Positions 27,411-36,093 of a DNA stretch of 64,000 bases are shown piece by piece (position 1 is the first letter of the stretch; the number at the start of each line of letters is the position of its first letter). Made by a program: the position numbers and the translations under genes. The notes below the pieces were generated by a model, which saw only the letters and a program-made list of their open reading frames with translations, did not search any database and was not told the DNA's origin. Source of the DNA: Erythrobacter sp. HKB08 (lineage in GTDB: Bacteria > Pseudomonadota > Alphaproteobacteria > Sphingomonadales > Sphingomonadaceae); NCBI RefSeq assembly GCF_004114695.1, contig NZ_CP035310.1, positions 868,001 through 932,000 of the forward strand, read 5' to 3'.

Positions 27411-28894
27411 AGCGGTGTTTTGCCTACATTCGCGTCTCAACTGTTAAGCAAGGTGAGGGCGTTTCCCTCGAGGCGCAGCAAGAAGCGATCACGCGTTTTG
27501 CGAGTCAGCACAACCTCTCGATCATCCAGTGGTTCGAAGAGAAGGAGACCGCTGCAAAACGCGGTCGGCCACAGTTCAACAAGATGGTTCGTGAGCTCAG
27601 AAATGGGCGCGCCCATGGCCTGATCATTCACAAGATTGATCGCTCTGCTCGCAACCTTGCCGATTGGGCCAGGATCGGAGACTTGGCTGATGCAGGCATC
27701 GATATCCATTTTGCGACTGAGAGCTTAGATTTTCGGTCACGTGGTGGGAGGCTTGCTGCTGATGTGCAAGCGGTAGTGGCTGCCGACTACATTCGGAACC
27801 TGCGCGATGAGTGCATCAAAGGCATGAATGGCCGCCTCAAGCAGGGTTATTATCCGTTCCGAGCTCCGATCGGCTATCTCGACAATGGCAGGGCACGGCC
27901 CAAAACGCTTGACCCTCTCAGAGCAGGTTTGGTGAGGGAAGCATTCGAACTTTATGCTTCGCGTCGCCATTCGCTGAGAACGCTTCATGCGGAACTGCAA
28001 AAGCGTGGCCTCACCAATCGCCAAGGCGGCAAGCTGACTTTGCGCGGGCTTGAGACAATCCTGAGAAACCCATTCTACACGGGAGTGATTTTCATCAGGC
28101 GTACCGGAGCTACATTTCAGGGCAATCACGAGCCGCTGATCTCGGCAAATCTGTTTCAACGCGTGCAAGACGTAAAGGCTGGCAAGGCTGGACCAAAAGT
28201 GACCCGGCACAATCATCTGTATCAAGGCCTCTTCCGGTGTGGGGCGTGCGATGGCCCTATGGTTCCCGAACGCCAAAAAGGCACCGTCTACTATCGCTGC
28301 CAGCGCCGTGATTGCATCACGAAAACAGTCCGCGAAGATCAGATTGCAGCCTCAATTCGATCATGCTTGGCCAACGCCCAGCTCACTGAACAAAATGCCA
28401 GAGATGCCCGCCTGGCAATTCGCGGTTGGGTCGCAGAGCGAAAGAACCAGAATGACGATCAGAGCTTAGTTCTTCGAGAAAGCAACCTGCACAGTCGGAA
28501 AGCTAGGCTGACGGACGCTCTAGTTGACGGGATGATAGAGCGTGAGGACTACAAAGAACGACATAAGGCGCTTGTGCTTGAAGAGCAGATCCTTCGAGAA
28601 GAACGGGCTGCATTCGCTTCACTAGACGCGAAAGCCGAAAATCTGCACTCGGTGATCGAACTCACAAAAAACCTTACGCAGGGCCATGATTTGGCAGATC
28701 GGCAGCAGAGACGTGCCATTGTCGAAATGGCAACATCGAACCGAACTGTGACCGGCAAAAAGGTATGCATTGAGCCGCAGGATTGGCTTCAAGGGCTCAA
28801 AAGCATCTCGGCCGTCCCCTCTGGTGAACCATCTCGAGACAGAGATCGAACTATCAATGAGATCATTCATGGCATTCCCAGCATACAACAATGA
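27407..28894 (+). CDS. Large serine recombinase
   Basis: The 495-aa protein has an N-terminal resolvase catalytic domain with YIRVSTVKQGEG (nucleophile Ser11) and HKIDRSARN (near residue 68). A Recombinase domain follows (LTLRGLETILRNPFY, near 208-222), then a zinc beta-ribbon with CGAC near 278 and CQRRDC near 303, and a coiled-coil C-terminus. This is the layout of site-specific integrases that move phages and elements without homology. It may integrate or excise a sub-element of the island with the ATPase before it. It converges with the HelD-like helicase, 49 bases away. Confidence 0.9.
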   Translation: MKRCFAYIRVSTVKQGEGVSLEAQQEAITRFASQHNLSIIQWFEEKETAAKRGRPQFNKMVRELRNGRAHGLIIHKIDRSARNLADWARIGDLADAGIDIHFATESLDFRSRGGRLAADVQAVVAADYIRNLRDECIKGMNGRLKQGYYPFRAPIGYLDNGRARPKTLDPLRAGLVREAFELYASRRHSLRTLHAELQKRGLTNRQGGKLTLRGLETILRNPFYTGVIFIRRTGATFQGNHEPLISANLFQRVQDVKAGKAGPKVTRHNHLYQGLFRCGACDGPMVPERQKGTVYYRCQRRDCITKTVREDQIAASIRSCLANAQLTEQNARDARLAIRGWVAERKNQNDDQSLVLRESNLHSRKARLTDALVDGMIEREDYKERHKALVLEEQILREERAAFASLDAKAENLHSVIELTKNLTQGHDLADRQQRRAIVEMATSNRTVTGKKVCIEPQDWLQGLKSISAVPSGEPSRDRDRTINEIIHGIPSIQQ

Positions 28895-28943
28895 GCCAAA
28901 TAGTTCAGAACCCAGTCGCACGGATTGCTTGAGGCTAGACAGC

Positions 28944-31721
28944 TCAAGTCCCAGCAGAGTTTCCTTTTGGTGGGCGAGAAAAAGTCCGATCAATTGGTTT
29001 CGTGTGTCTGCAACTCGGATACTGGTTGCAGCCTAAGAACGTGGATCCATTCGGTCCCTGCCGCTCCACCATCTGCCCAACGAGACAAGCGGGGCACTGA
29101 TCGAGCTCCTCACCGTCTATTGTTTCGAAACGGACGTTCTCACCCGAAATCTCGCATAGCTCGCGGATGAAGCGTGAGGGTTTCCGATCATTCGCCAGAA
29201 GGAAAGTCCCGCGGCTAGCTCTCGTTAGCGCAACGTAGAATAGCCGTCGCTCTTCAGCGTATGAGTAGGTCTCTGGTCGCGGAATCACCAGATTCAGAAG
29301 TTCGTCATCTTCGATCCGGCTTGGCACTCCATAGTCCCCCTCACTGACGTCGAGGAGGATCGTGTAATCCGCTTCGAGACCCTTCGCGCGATGAAAGGAA
29401 AGGCCACTGACTTCGATATTTGCATAGTCGGGTTCGCGAATCTTGAAGGGATCTAGGTGATTATAGCGCCACAACACCAAGACCTTCATTTTTTGTCCTG
29501 GCTCAGTCCTCCATTGCTCGGAAATGCCTTCTAGGAACGCGTCGAGGCGCGCTAACAGAGTTTGGCAGGCAGATTCGAAACTGGGCTTTTTCCATTCGAC
29601 CTTGACCGGAATGATCCTGATCGAACGCGCGATTGCTGGGCGCGTCGATCGCACAGTCTTCCCGATCTGCTCTGGATTGCGCTGGACGAACTTTGCGGCG
29701 GTCTCGGCGATAAGCTGATTGCAGCGGTAGGTTTGCTCGAGACGCCCCTGCCAGCAGGGTCCAAAATTCGCCTCAAACTGGGTGAAAATGGTGATGTCAG
29801 AGCCGGCAAAGCGATAGATCGACTGCCAGTCGTCACCTACCGCGAAGACTTTGCTGAACGGCCGTTGATGTTTGAGCGCCTTGATGAGGCTCGCTCGCGG
29901 GTCCGAAATGTCTTGGAATTCGTCGACCAGGATCAGAGCGTAGGGGCTTTTGTACTGGCCAGTCTCTATTAGACGGACAGCATCGCCGATCATGGAGTCG
30001 AAATCGATCCGGCCTTCGCCATCGAGCTTTTGCGAATACGCCTGCGAAATCTTCCACACTGCCTCTGCGAAGCGAGTTGCACGGGCCTTATCGTGAAGGC
30101 TCTTGGCGCGTTCAAGAAGCATGTCCAGGTTGAGATGGCTAGCCCGGATATGCTTGATGCAGACCGCGATTAGCTTGTGGTAATGCTTGATCACCACCGG
30201 TTCGAGCGCCTTCAGAATTTCTTCCGTATCACGCCTCTCGAGAGGAATGTCGCGTTTGCCGAGTTCTTCCTCCAACCGAGAAAGGAGTGTGACTTTGGTA
30301 GCCTGCGCAGACGTCGTCTCAAAGAAATCAAGTTCGCTTCTGCGATAGGCCGACCGCTTTTCTTGCGCATGCTCGGCGTAATTAGGGAATGGGGATGACC
30401 CATCAGCGTTGATCGCGAAGTGTTCGTGGAGCGTTTCGGATTGGGGATAAAAGAAATCGGGATGAACGTGGCGGACCGAGCCGTCGGGATCGCTTACAGC
30501 CAACTGTCGTTCGTAATCGAAATGGACAGAATTGACCCACAACCAGTCGGCTATGCGCTTCTCCTGCAATGATTTGACGAAAACCCCTGAAAGCGTTCCG
30601 ACAATAGAGGAACCTTTGTCGATCCGGTCAGCAATGTACCGACGGTAGTCGTCCTCGGAATCGAAAGTCTCGGCTGGGATATCTGCCTTCTGGAATATCG
30701 TGAGCAAATCGATCCATAGGCGATGAAAATCCGCGTCTTTCTCCATCAGCTCCTTGACCAGCTGATCGATAACACGCGCCTCTCCAGCCGGGTGCTCGAC
30801 CCAATTGGCCAGCTGAGGGGGTTTTCCTTCCGTTTCTTCAATGATCCCACGGCCAAGAGCGTGAAACGTCGTTACCTTGCATTGCAGCTCATCCTCGTCG
30901 AGCTGTAGCTGCCGGGCGATGCGCTCCTTGAGTTCGTCTGCGGCGCTACGGTTGAAAGCCAGCACTAGGATTTGGTCTGGTTCGTAGAGATTCTTCTCCA
31001 GGGCGTATGAAACCTTCCCGACCATGGTCGCCGATTTTCCTGATCCGGCAGACGCAACCAGCAGGTTATTGTCTTCGAGGCGGATGCAGGCTTCTCGCTG
31101 CTCCTGTGACAGGCAAAAGCCTCCAAGGTCATCAAAGAACGATCTGTACCTTTTCAGTTCGGTCACAACGAAAGCTTCGTTGTACTGATGCCTGACCCAC
31201 GGATTGGTCAGGATCTCAAACGATTTTGGAAGATGCTTTTGTAGCGACCCTGGTAAAAGCGCGGGATCGAACAGCGGGTGAGAAAGTGCCTTGGAGGCGC
31301 CACCGGGAACCTGCGATATCGCCTTGGCAATGTCGGCGTGAGCTAGGTACTGACGACTGCCTTCTGTCATTTCCCGGATCCGTTCATCGACTGACGTCAG
31401 CTGTGCCTTGTTCTGTTCGATGAGCGTCGAGAGATAGCGATTGATAAACGCCAGGGTTTCTAAGGCGATCTCAGACGCGGCAGTCGCGCCAAGGCCCGAG
31501 AAGCGATGAGTTTGCTCATTCGTCCGGATTTCCACCGTATGCCAGAGTAGACCCTTCGCAGTCGAAACAGCGTTGATCTCGAGACAGGCCAAATCGAAGG
31601 CGCCGTCTGAGAAGCAGGAAATGCGGTCTCGCACTGAACCGTTCATCACCAGCTTCCAGTTTTGCAGACGGAAGAGGCGAGCCCACAAGCTTGGTTTGAA
31701 GGTTCGGTTACGGCCGATCAT
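28944..31721 (-). CDS. UvrD/Rep-family helicase resembling DNA helicase IV (HelD)
   Basis: The 925-aa protein has an N-terminal region of about 200 residues, Walker A ASAGSGKS near 222, LVDEFQD near 597, GDDWQSIYRF near 630, LEQTYRCNQ near 656 and YVALTRASRG near 835. It ends with a topoisomerase-type zinc ribbon (CPACLVGQM, then LGCNQYPSC). This matches helicase IV with an added zinc ribbon. The ATG at 31721 fits the family start; the frame continues to 31922 without support. As a lone island helicase it could be a defence gene or an accessory repair enzyme. Confidence 0.85.
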   Translation of the reverse strand: MIGRNRTFKPSLWARLFRLQNWKLVMNGSVRDRISCFSDGAFDLACLEINAVSTAKGLLWHTVEIRTNEQTHRFSGLGATAASEIALETLAFINRYLSTLIEQNKAQLTSVDERIREMTEGSRQYLAHADIAKAISQVPGGASKALSHPLFDPALLPGSLQKHLPKSFEILTNPWVRHQYNEAFVVTELKRYRSFFDDLGGFCLSQEQREACIRLEDNNLLVASAGSGKSATMVGKVSYALEKNLYEPDQILVLAFNRSAADELKERIARQLQLDEDELQCKVTTFHALGRGIIEETEGKPPQLANWVEHPAGEARVIDQLVKELMEKDADFHRLWIDLLTIFQKADIPAETFDSEDDYRRYIADRIDKGSSIVGTLSGVFVKSLQEKRIADWLWVNSVHFDYERQLAVSDPDGSVRHVHPDFFYPQSETLHEHFAINADGSSPFPNYAEHAQEKRSAYRRSELDFFETTSAQATKVTLLSRLEEELGKRDIPLERRDTEEILKALEPVVIKHYHKLIAVCIKHIRASHLNLDMLLERAKSLHDKARATRFAEAVWKISQAYSQKLDGEGRIDFDSMIGDAVRLIETGQYKSPYALILVDEFQDISDPRASLIKALKHQRPFSKVFAVGDDWQSIYRFAGSDITIFTQFEANFGPCWQGRLEQTYRCNQLIAETAAKFVQRNPEQIGKTVRSTRPAIARSIRIIPVKVEWKKPSFESACQTLLARLDAFLEGISEQWRTEPGQKMKVLVLWRYNHLDPFKIREPDYANIEVSGLSFHRAKGLEADYTILLDVSEGDYGVPSRIEDDELLNLVIPRPETYSYAEERRLFYVALTRASRGTFLLANDRKPSRFIRELCEISGENVRFETIDGEELDQCPACLVGQMVERQGPNGSTFLGCNQYPSCRHTKPIDRTFSRPPKGNSAGT

Positions 31722-31907
31722 ATAGTCTTTTCTCTCGCTTTCCGATTTGTGATCACGGCAACTCCTAAAGTCCAAAGAAAACGCAATATTACATAGAGGG
31801 CTTGCCGAATGTTCAATGCCGTACTTCGGCCTCGCGCAGCATCCCAATAATCGGTTCTGGCGTGTATCTCTTCCGTGCCATTCTTTAGCTCCTTTCAAGC
31901 CGCAAAT

Positions 31908-32041
31908 AGCCGCCATCACCACAAACGATCTTGCCTCGCCCTGCAGGACTGCCTTACGCTACGCTTCAGGCCGTCCAGCAGGGCGACCATAACCGCCGGA
32001 ACTCTAACTTGACCGGTGGGCCACCCTGATGGGGCAGGTCA
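31908..32041 (+). repeat. Left inverted arm of cassette
   Basis: The stretch runs from AGCCGCCATCACC to GGGGCAGGTCA and is the inverted copy of 33253-33386. It includes the palindromic-looking CGCCCTGCAGGACTGCC part and the TGACCTGCCCC terminus (as reverse complement). The following gene uses an ATG inside this arm (32029). Confidence 0.85.
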
Positions 32042-32415
32042 GTGATGAAGGTCTTCTCCGTCTGATGGATCAAGCCGAAGGTCAGATTGAACGCTTCCGC
32101 TCGGAATGCTTGGCATCTGGCCGGTGTGCGCCTGAGCCGAAGGCTTGGCACGCTCTATTCAAAACTATCACCAAAGGGTTTTCGCGAGAGGAGTGGCCGC
32201 CGCTGCCATTGATCTTGGGTGCTTCCGAGGCATCTCCACAATCAAAACTGGATCGATTGATCGAGCATTTGGAATGGGCAGGATCGCGAAACAAAACCAC
32301 TGAAGCCTTCGACTTTCTCGCGGCTTTGACCGATCAAGATTGGCAGACTGCGAAGAAGGAGAACTGGCACTCGACGAGCTATTGGGTCCTCGATGAAAAG
32401 GATGAGGCGGAATAA
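32029..32415 (+). CDS. Hypothetical cassette protein 1
   Basis: The 128-aa protein has no recognised family; it is helical and acidic and ends SYWVLDEKDEAE. The ATG at 32029 lies in the left inverted arm, so the original 5' end was probably replaced by the arm. An ATG at 32065 would start MDQAEGQIERF. Its TAA overlaps the next ATG by one base (AATAATGG), so it is co-translated with the second gene. Confidence 0.6.
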   Translation: MGQVSDEGLLRLMDQAEGQIERFRSECLASGRCAPEPKAWHALFKTITKGFSREEWPPLPLILGASEASPQSKLDRLIEHLEWAGSRNKTTEAFDFLAALTDQDWQTAKKENWHSTSYWVLDEKDEAE

Positions 32416-32870
32416 TGGCCGTGCTAGCAGAAGCCATTTCGGTGATCATTCGGGCTGATCGGCTCCTCGCTGCTTTTGACGGTGATTGGGACGCCTTCAA
32501 GGGGATCGTGCCGAACGCAACGCTATGTGCCGATGGAGAGATCGCGAGGGTAGGTTTCATGTCCCCAGCCGAAGTGGAAGCATTCTGCAATCGGCTTGAA
32601 ACAGTCGGCCTAGTCTACCGTGCTTCAGAGGTGGCAGTCGACTTCACGGTAGCCGATCAACAACGCGGCCTGATGTACCCAACCCCTTGGCTGGAATGTG
32701 GGAAGATCCCTTGGCAAGGAAGAGAGGAGCAGATGATCACGGCTTGTAGGCTGAAAGGCAGCGAGGTGCAGCAGGTGGTTATGCCTGACGGCTGGGAATG
32801 GGAAGGCTCGCTCTCTCAGGATTTTTTGTTTCTGCAAACTGGTCGGGATCCAGGGGGGCAATCCAACTGA
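32415..32870 (+). CDS. Hypothetical cassette protein 2
   Basis: The 151-aa protein begins MAVLAEAISVIIRADRLL and contains a central GFMSPAEVEAFCNRLETVGL helix and a C-terminal tryptophan-rich patch (DGWEWEGSLSQ). I do not recognise it. It overlaps gene 1 at its start and gene 3 at its end (TGATG), giving a tight three-gene operon. Confidence 0.65.
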   Translation: MAVLAEAISVIIRADRLLAAFDGDWDAFKGIVPNATLCADGEIARVGFMSPAEVEAFCNRLETVGLVYRASEVAVDFTVADQQRGLMYPTPWLECGKIPWQGREEQMITACRLKGSEVQQVVMPDGWEWEGSLSQDFLFLQTGRDPGGQSN

Positions 32871-33175
32871 TGGGCAGAGGGAGCTATAGTGGCGGATCAA
32901 CGATTATCGGTCCTCACAGCAAGGGTTGGTTCTCGAAATCGAATGGCCCTGAGGAGCCGCTGCCACAGGAAGTGCTCGATCAGATCGAGGCCAAACGCGA
33001 CAAACGTAAGGCTGAGAAGAAGCGCAAGAAAATCGCCGCAAAGAAGGCAGGGAAGCTCAGCGCCAGAGAGCGCGCGGAAGAAAAGGCGGCTCGCGATCGC
33101 GCCAAGGCGGCAGCTAGCGATGTGACCGTGGAGGTTCGCAGAACCCGAAAGGTTCAGCAAATCAAGAAGGTGTGA
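32870..33175 (+). CDS. Small lysine-rich cassette protein 3
   Basis: The 101-aa protein starts MGRGSYSGGSTIIGPHSKGW. Residues 38-80 are a long run rich in Lys, Ala and Glu that would form a basic helix or coiled coil, as in nucleic-acid-binding tails. The start overlaps the stop of gene 2. No family recognised. Confidence 0.6.
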   Translation: MGRGSYSGGSTIIGPHSKGWFSKSNGPEEPLPQEVLDQIEAKRDKRKAEKKRKKIAAKKAGKLSARERAEEKAARDRAKAAASDVTVEVRRTRKVQQIKKV

Positions 33176-33191
33176 AGGTGCGCTGATGGCT

Positions 33192-33252
33192 TGACCTGCC
33201 CCCAGAGAAGTGAGCCACACTGAGAGTTAGGATTTCGGCTATTTGCGGCTTG
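33192..33252 (+). repeat. Second IS3-type terminal fragment
   Basis: TGACCTGCCCCCAGAGAAG at 33192 begins like the terminus of the arms but differs after 11 bases, so it is the end of a related but different IS. It ends in CGGCTATTTGCGGCTTG (33236-33252), which also occurs inverted at 31896-31912 on the far side of the left arm. Confidence 0.55.
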
Positions 33253-33386
33253 TGACCTGCCCCATCAGGGTGGCCCACCGGTCAAGTCAGAGTTCCGGCG
33301 GTTATGTTCGCCCTGCTGGGCGGCCTGAAGCGTAGCGTAAGGCAGTCCTGCAGGGCGAGGCAAAATCGTTTGTGGTGATGGCGGCT
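33253..33386 (-). repeat. Right inverted arm of cassette
   Basis: This is the inverted copy of 31908-32041, starting TGACCTGCCCCATCAGGG. It ends 12 bases before the integrase stop codon. The two arms could recombine and invert the cassette. Confidence 0.85.
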
Positions 33387-33397
33387 TTTGGCGCTTC

Positions 33398-34582
33398 CTA
33401 AGCCGATATCGGCAGCAAAAGATGGCTTTCCCAAGCGACAAGCAATGAACGCCGCCTCTCTAGTCGATCTGATCGCTGATAAGCTCCAACAACCCCAGCA
33501 TCGACATGGTGGCCTAACGCCCCTTCCTTGACCTCAAAGGCGGCATCAGTTTGCTCCTCAGCCCACGTGCGAAACGTAGTTCTGAAGCCGTGTGGTCTGG
33601 CCTCGTATCCTTCTCTCTTCATGAAAGTCGACATAGCCATATCGGAGATTGGCTTGCCGCGCAGCGCTGGGAAAAGATACTTATTCGGCGAGCGTTCCCT
33701 TGCGATGTCGACTATTGCGATTGCTTCCGCGCTTAGTGGCACGCGATGCTCGCGCCCAGTCTTCGTGCGCTCGGGTGTGAGCTTCCAAACGCCATCCTCA
33801 AACTCATTGATGGTAGCGAGGCGAACTTCGCTGGTCCTGGCGGCAGTGAGGATGAGGAAACGCAAGGCTAGTGCCGCGGTATGCTCCTGATCGCAAAGCC
33901 AACGATAGAACTTTGGCGCATCGGCGTATGGCATCGATGGTATGTGCTCAGTCTTGTGCCGCTGTTTGCCGAGAAGAGCCCTTGCTTTCATAGTTGCCTG
34001 CAGATCGACTTCGAGCCCTAACGCAGCTGCGTACTTGAGCGTTTGCCCGATGTGCCCGAGTGACTTGCGAGCGGTCTCCGCTTTGCTGTGCCAAAGCGGC
34101 TCCAGTGTCTTCTTGATCATGTGCTGGTCAATGTCCTCGACCGGGATGTTGCCGATCTTGGGCAGAACATGGTTTTCAAGGAGGCCGAGCCAGCGTTTGA
34201 CGGCGTTGGCATTCTTGAGTTCGGCCTTCTTGGCCTCGAAACAGCCTCGCGCCGCCTCTGCAAGCGTCACGACGTTCGGGGCTTGGCGCTGCTTCGCCCG
34301 CTCCACAATCGGGTCTAGGCCGTCGCGAACCGCTTTTCGGGCTTCAGCAGCCCTCTCACGCGCTTCTGCGATTGATACGTCGGGCCAGGAACCCAAACCC
34401 ATCTCACGCCGCTTGCCACGAATAACGAGACGGACAATCCACTTGCCAGCGCCCTTAGATCGCTTGATCAACCAGAGGCCTTGGCCATCAGCATATTTGC
34501 CTGCGTCAAGGTTTCTGGCCCGCATCTGAGTAAGCGCATTCAGCTTCACAGCCCACCTTTTCGCATTTTGGGACTCGAACAT
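33398..34582 (-). CDS. P4-type tyrosine integrase
   Basis: The 394-aa protein has the N-terminal DUF4102 domain (ADGQGLWLIKRSKGAGKWIV) and a catalytic domain with Arg in AARTSEVR near residue 252, HGFRTTFRTW near 335 and Tyr in GVVGAYQRSD near 366. This is the usual island integrase that targets tRNA 3' ends. It lies beside the right junction, with the repeats and tRNA-like end just upstream of its start. Confidence 0.93.
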   Translation of the reverse strand: MFESQNAKRWAVKLNALTQMRARNLDAGKYADGQGLWLIKRSKGAGKWIVRLVIRGKRREMGLGSWPDVSIAEARERAAEARKAVRDGLDPIVERAKQRQAPNVVTLAEAARGCFEAKKAELKNANAVKRWLGLLENHVLPKIGNIPVEDIDQHMIKKTLEPLWHSKAETARKSLGHIGQTLKYAAALGLEVDLQATMKARALLGKQRHKTEHIPSMPYADAPKFYRWLCDQEHTAALALRFLILTAARTSEVRLATINEFEDGVWKLTPERTKTGREHRVPLSAEAIAIVDIARERSPNKYLFPALRGKPISDMAMSTFMKREGYEARPHGFRTTFRTWAEEQTDAAFEVKEGALGHHVDAGVVGAYQRSDRLERRRSLLVAWESHLLLPISA

Positions 34583-34633
34583 GAGAGCCTACCCAATAGT
34601 CCACCTTTTGACATGCGAAATTGTGAAAATCAA

Positions 34634-34710
34634 TGTTCAGCTATGTTGGGGGTACTCCGCGCATAGCATTGTGAAATAACGAGAAAAAATGCCAATATGT
34701 TCAGCTATGT
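34634..34710 (+). repeat. Two direct TGTTCAGCTATGT repeats (integrase arm-site candidates)
   Basis: Identical 13-base copies lie at 34634-34646 and 34698-34710, 64 bases apart, between the integrase start and the tRNA-like end. GTGAAAAT also recurs beside both. Their placement fits integrase arm-binding or excisionase sites. Confidence 0.55.
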
Positions 34711-34722
34711 GAAAATCGCTGT

Positions 34723-34742
34723 GAGTCCTCTTCTGGGCACCA
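34723..34742 (+). other. Putative att site: 3' end of a tRNA gene
   Basis: GAGTCCTCTTCTGGGCACCA can be read as T-loop GAGT, T-stem CCTCT, acceptor TCTGGGC, discriminator A and CCA. The matching 5' acceptor strand would be GCCCAGA, as in some tRNA-Phe genes. No such tRNA is attached here, so this is the duplicated att end and the intact gene should be at the other island boundary. Confidence 0.6.
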
Positions 34743-34891
34743 TTTCAATGACAATCGAGACCCGCTCCACGCCTTGCCGCTACGGCATGGGGCGATAGCG
34801 TTTGCGTGGTTTACGCGGGGCCTCTCCATCAGCTACGACCCCTGCCGAGAGTCGCGGAAATCCGCGGTTTTGCAGCAATGGGACTAGGGAA

Positions 34892-36088
34892 ATGGATCTC
34901 GATTTCACCGAAGAGGAAAAGGCCTTCCAGCAGGAAGTCCGCGAATTTCTGAAGGAAAAGCTGCCCGCGCGCCTTTCGGAAAAGGTGCGCACCGGCAAGC
35001 GCCTGACCAAGGAAGACATGGAGGAATGGCACGCCATCCTCAACGAGCGCGGCTGGCTGGCCAATCACTGGCCGGTCGAATGGGGCGGCACGGGCTGGAG
35101 CGTGATGGAGCGCTTCATCTTCGAAACCGAAAGCGCCATGGCGCATGCCCCGCGCATCGTGCCCTTCGGCATCTCGATGCTCGCGCCGGTGCTGATGAAA
35201 TACGGCAGCGAGGAACAGTGCCGCCATTACCTGCCGCGCATCCTCGACGGGACCGACTGGTGGTGCCAGGGCTATAGCGAACCGGGCGCAGGTTCGGACC
35301 TCGCCAGCCTCAAGACCGAGGCAGTGCGCGAGGGCGATCACTACATCGTCAACGGCCAGAAGACCTGGACGACGCTCGGCCAGTATGCCGACTGGATCTT
35401 CTGCCTCGTGCGCACGAGCAAGGAAGGCAAGAAGCAGGAAGGCATCTCCTTCCTCCTGATTGACATGAAGACGCCGGGCATCGAAGTGCGCCCGATCAAG
35501 CTGCTCGATGGCGATTTCGAGGTGAACGAGGTCTTCTTCACCGATGTGAAGGTGCCGGTCGAGAACCTCGTGGGCGAAGAGAACAAGGGCTGGACCTACG
35601 CCAAGTACCTGCTGAGCTACGAGCGCACCAACATTGCCGGTGTCGGCATGTCGATGGCGCTGCTCGACCAGCTCAAGGAAGCGGCGCAGACCACCATTCG
35701 TAACGGCAAGCCGCTCGCCGATGACCCGTTCTTCGCGCAGCGCGTCGCCAAGCTCGAGATCGACCTCGAGAACATGAAAACGACCAACCTGCGCGTGCTC
35801 GACGCGGCGGGCGCGGGCCACACGCCGATGGCGGAAAGCTCGATGCTCAAGATCCGCGGCACCGAGATCCGCCAGGAAATCACCGACCTCTTCCGCCGCG
35901 CGGCGGGCCGCTATGCGCAGCCCTTCGTCAGCGAGGCGCTGGAGGAAGGCTTCAACGGCGAGCCGGTCGGCCCCGAATGGGCTGCGCCGGTTGCGGGTGC
36001 CTATTTCAACAATCGCAAGCTTTCGATCTTCGGCGGCTCCAACGAGGTGCAGCGCGAAATCATCACGAAGGCCAAGCTGGAGCTTTAA
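34892..36088 (+). CDS. Acyl-CoA dehydrogenase
   Basis: The 398-aa protein has the family length and motifs: an N-terminal helical part from MDLDFTEEEKAFQQEV, the middle beta domain with WWCQGYSEPGAGSDLASL near residues 126-143 and NGQKTWTT, and the C-terminal FGGSNEVQREI. It oxidises acyl-CoA with FAD; the exact substrate is not clear. The start at 34892 matches the family N-terminus. The next acyl-CoA dehydrogenase-like gene follows after 5 bases, and the pair probably forms a heteromeric enzyme as in steroid/side-chain systems. Confidence 0.88.
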   Translation: MDLDFTEEEKAFQQEVREFLKEKLPARLSEKVRTGKRLTKEDMEEWHAILNERGWLANHWPVEWGGTGWSVMERFIFETESAMAHAPRIVPFGISMLAPVLMKYGSEEQCRHYLPRILDGTDWWCQGYSEPGAGSDLASLKTEAVREGDHYIVNGQKTWTTLGQYADWIFCLVRTSKEGKKQEGISFLLIDMKTPGIEVRPIKLLDGDFEVNEVFFTDVKVPVENLVGEENKGWTYAKYLLSYERTNIAGVGMSMALLDQLKEAAQTTIRNGKPLADDPFFAQRVAKLEIDLENMKTTNLRVLDAAGAGHTPMAESSMLKIRGTEIRQEITDLFRRAAGRYAQPFVSEALEEGFNGEPVGPEWAAPVAGAYFNNRKLSIFGGSNEVQREIITKAKLEL

Positions 36089-36093
36089 CCGAC

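Larger units (their letters stand above)
31908..33386. mobile_element. Cassette bounded by inverted IS-derived arms
   Basis: Two 134-bp arms in inverted orientation enclose about 1.2 kb with three small genes. The arms differ at only a few bases. Each inner edge begins TGACCTGCCCC, the form of an IS3-type terminus. No transposase remains between or beside them. The structure could be a composite mobile unit or the product of recombination between two IS copies. Confidence 0.6.
1..34742. mobile_element. Integrated genomic (defence) island, left end outside window
   Basis: The right boundary is marked by a tyrosine integrase (33398-34582), two direct 13-bp repeats, and a 20-base sequence that matches the T-arm and acceptor end of a tRNA ending in CCA (34723-34742). 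No complete tRNA is attached there. To the left lie restriction, helicase, recombinase and conjugation-type ATPase genes. To the right begin ordinary high-GC metabolic genes. Base composition reads lower in GC than the right half. The intact tRNA and left attachment site would lie before position 1. The element may be composite, because it also contains a serine recombinase and IS-derived arms. Confidence 0.75.
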
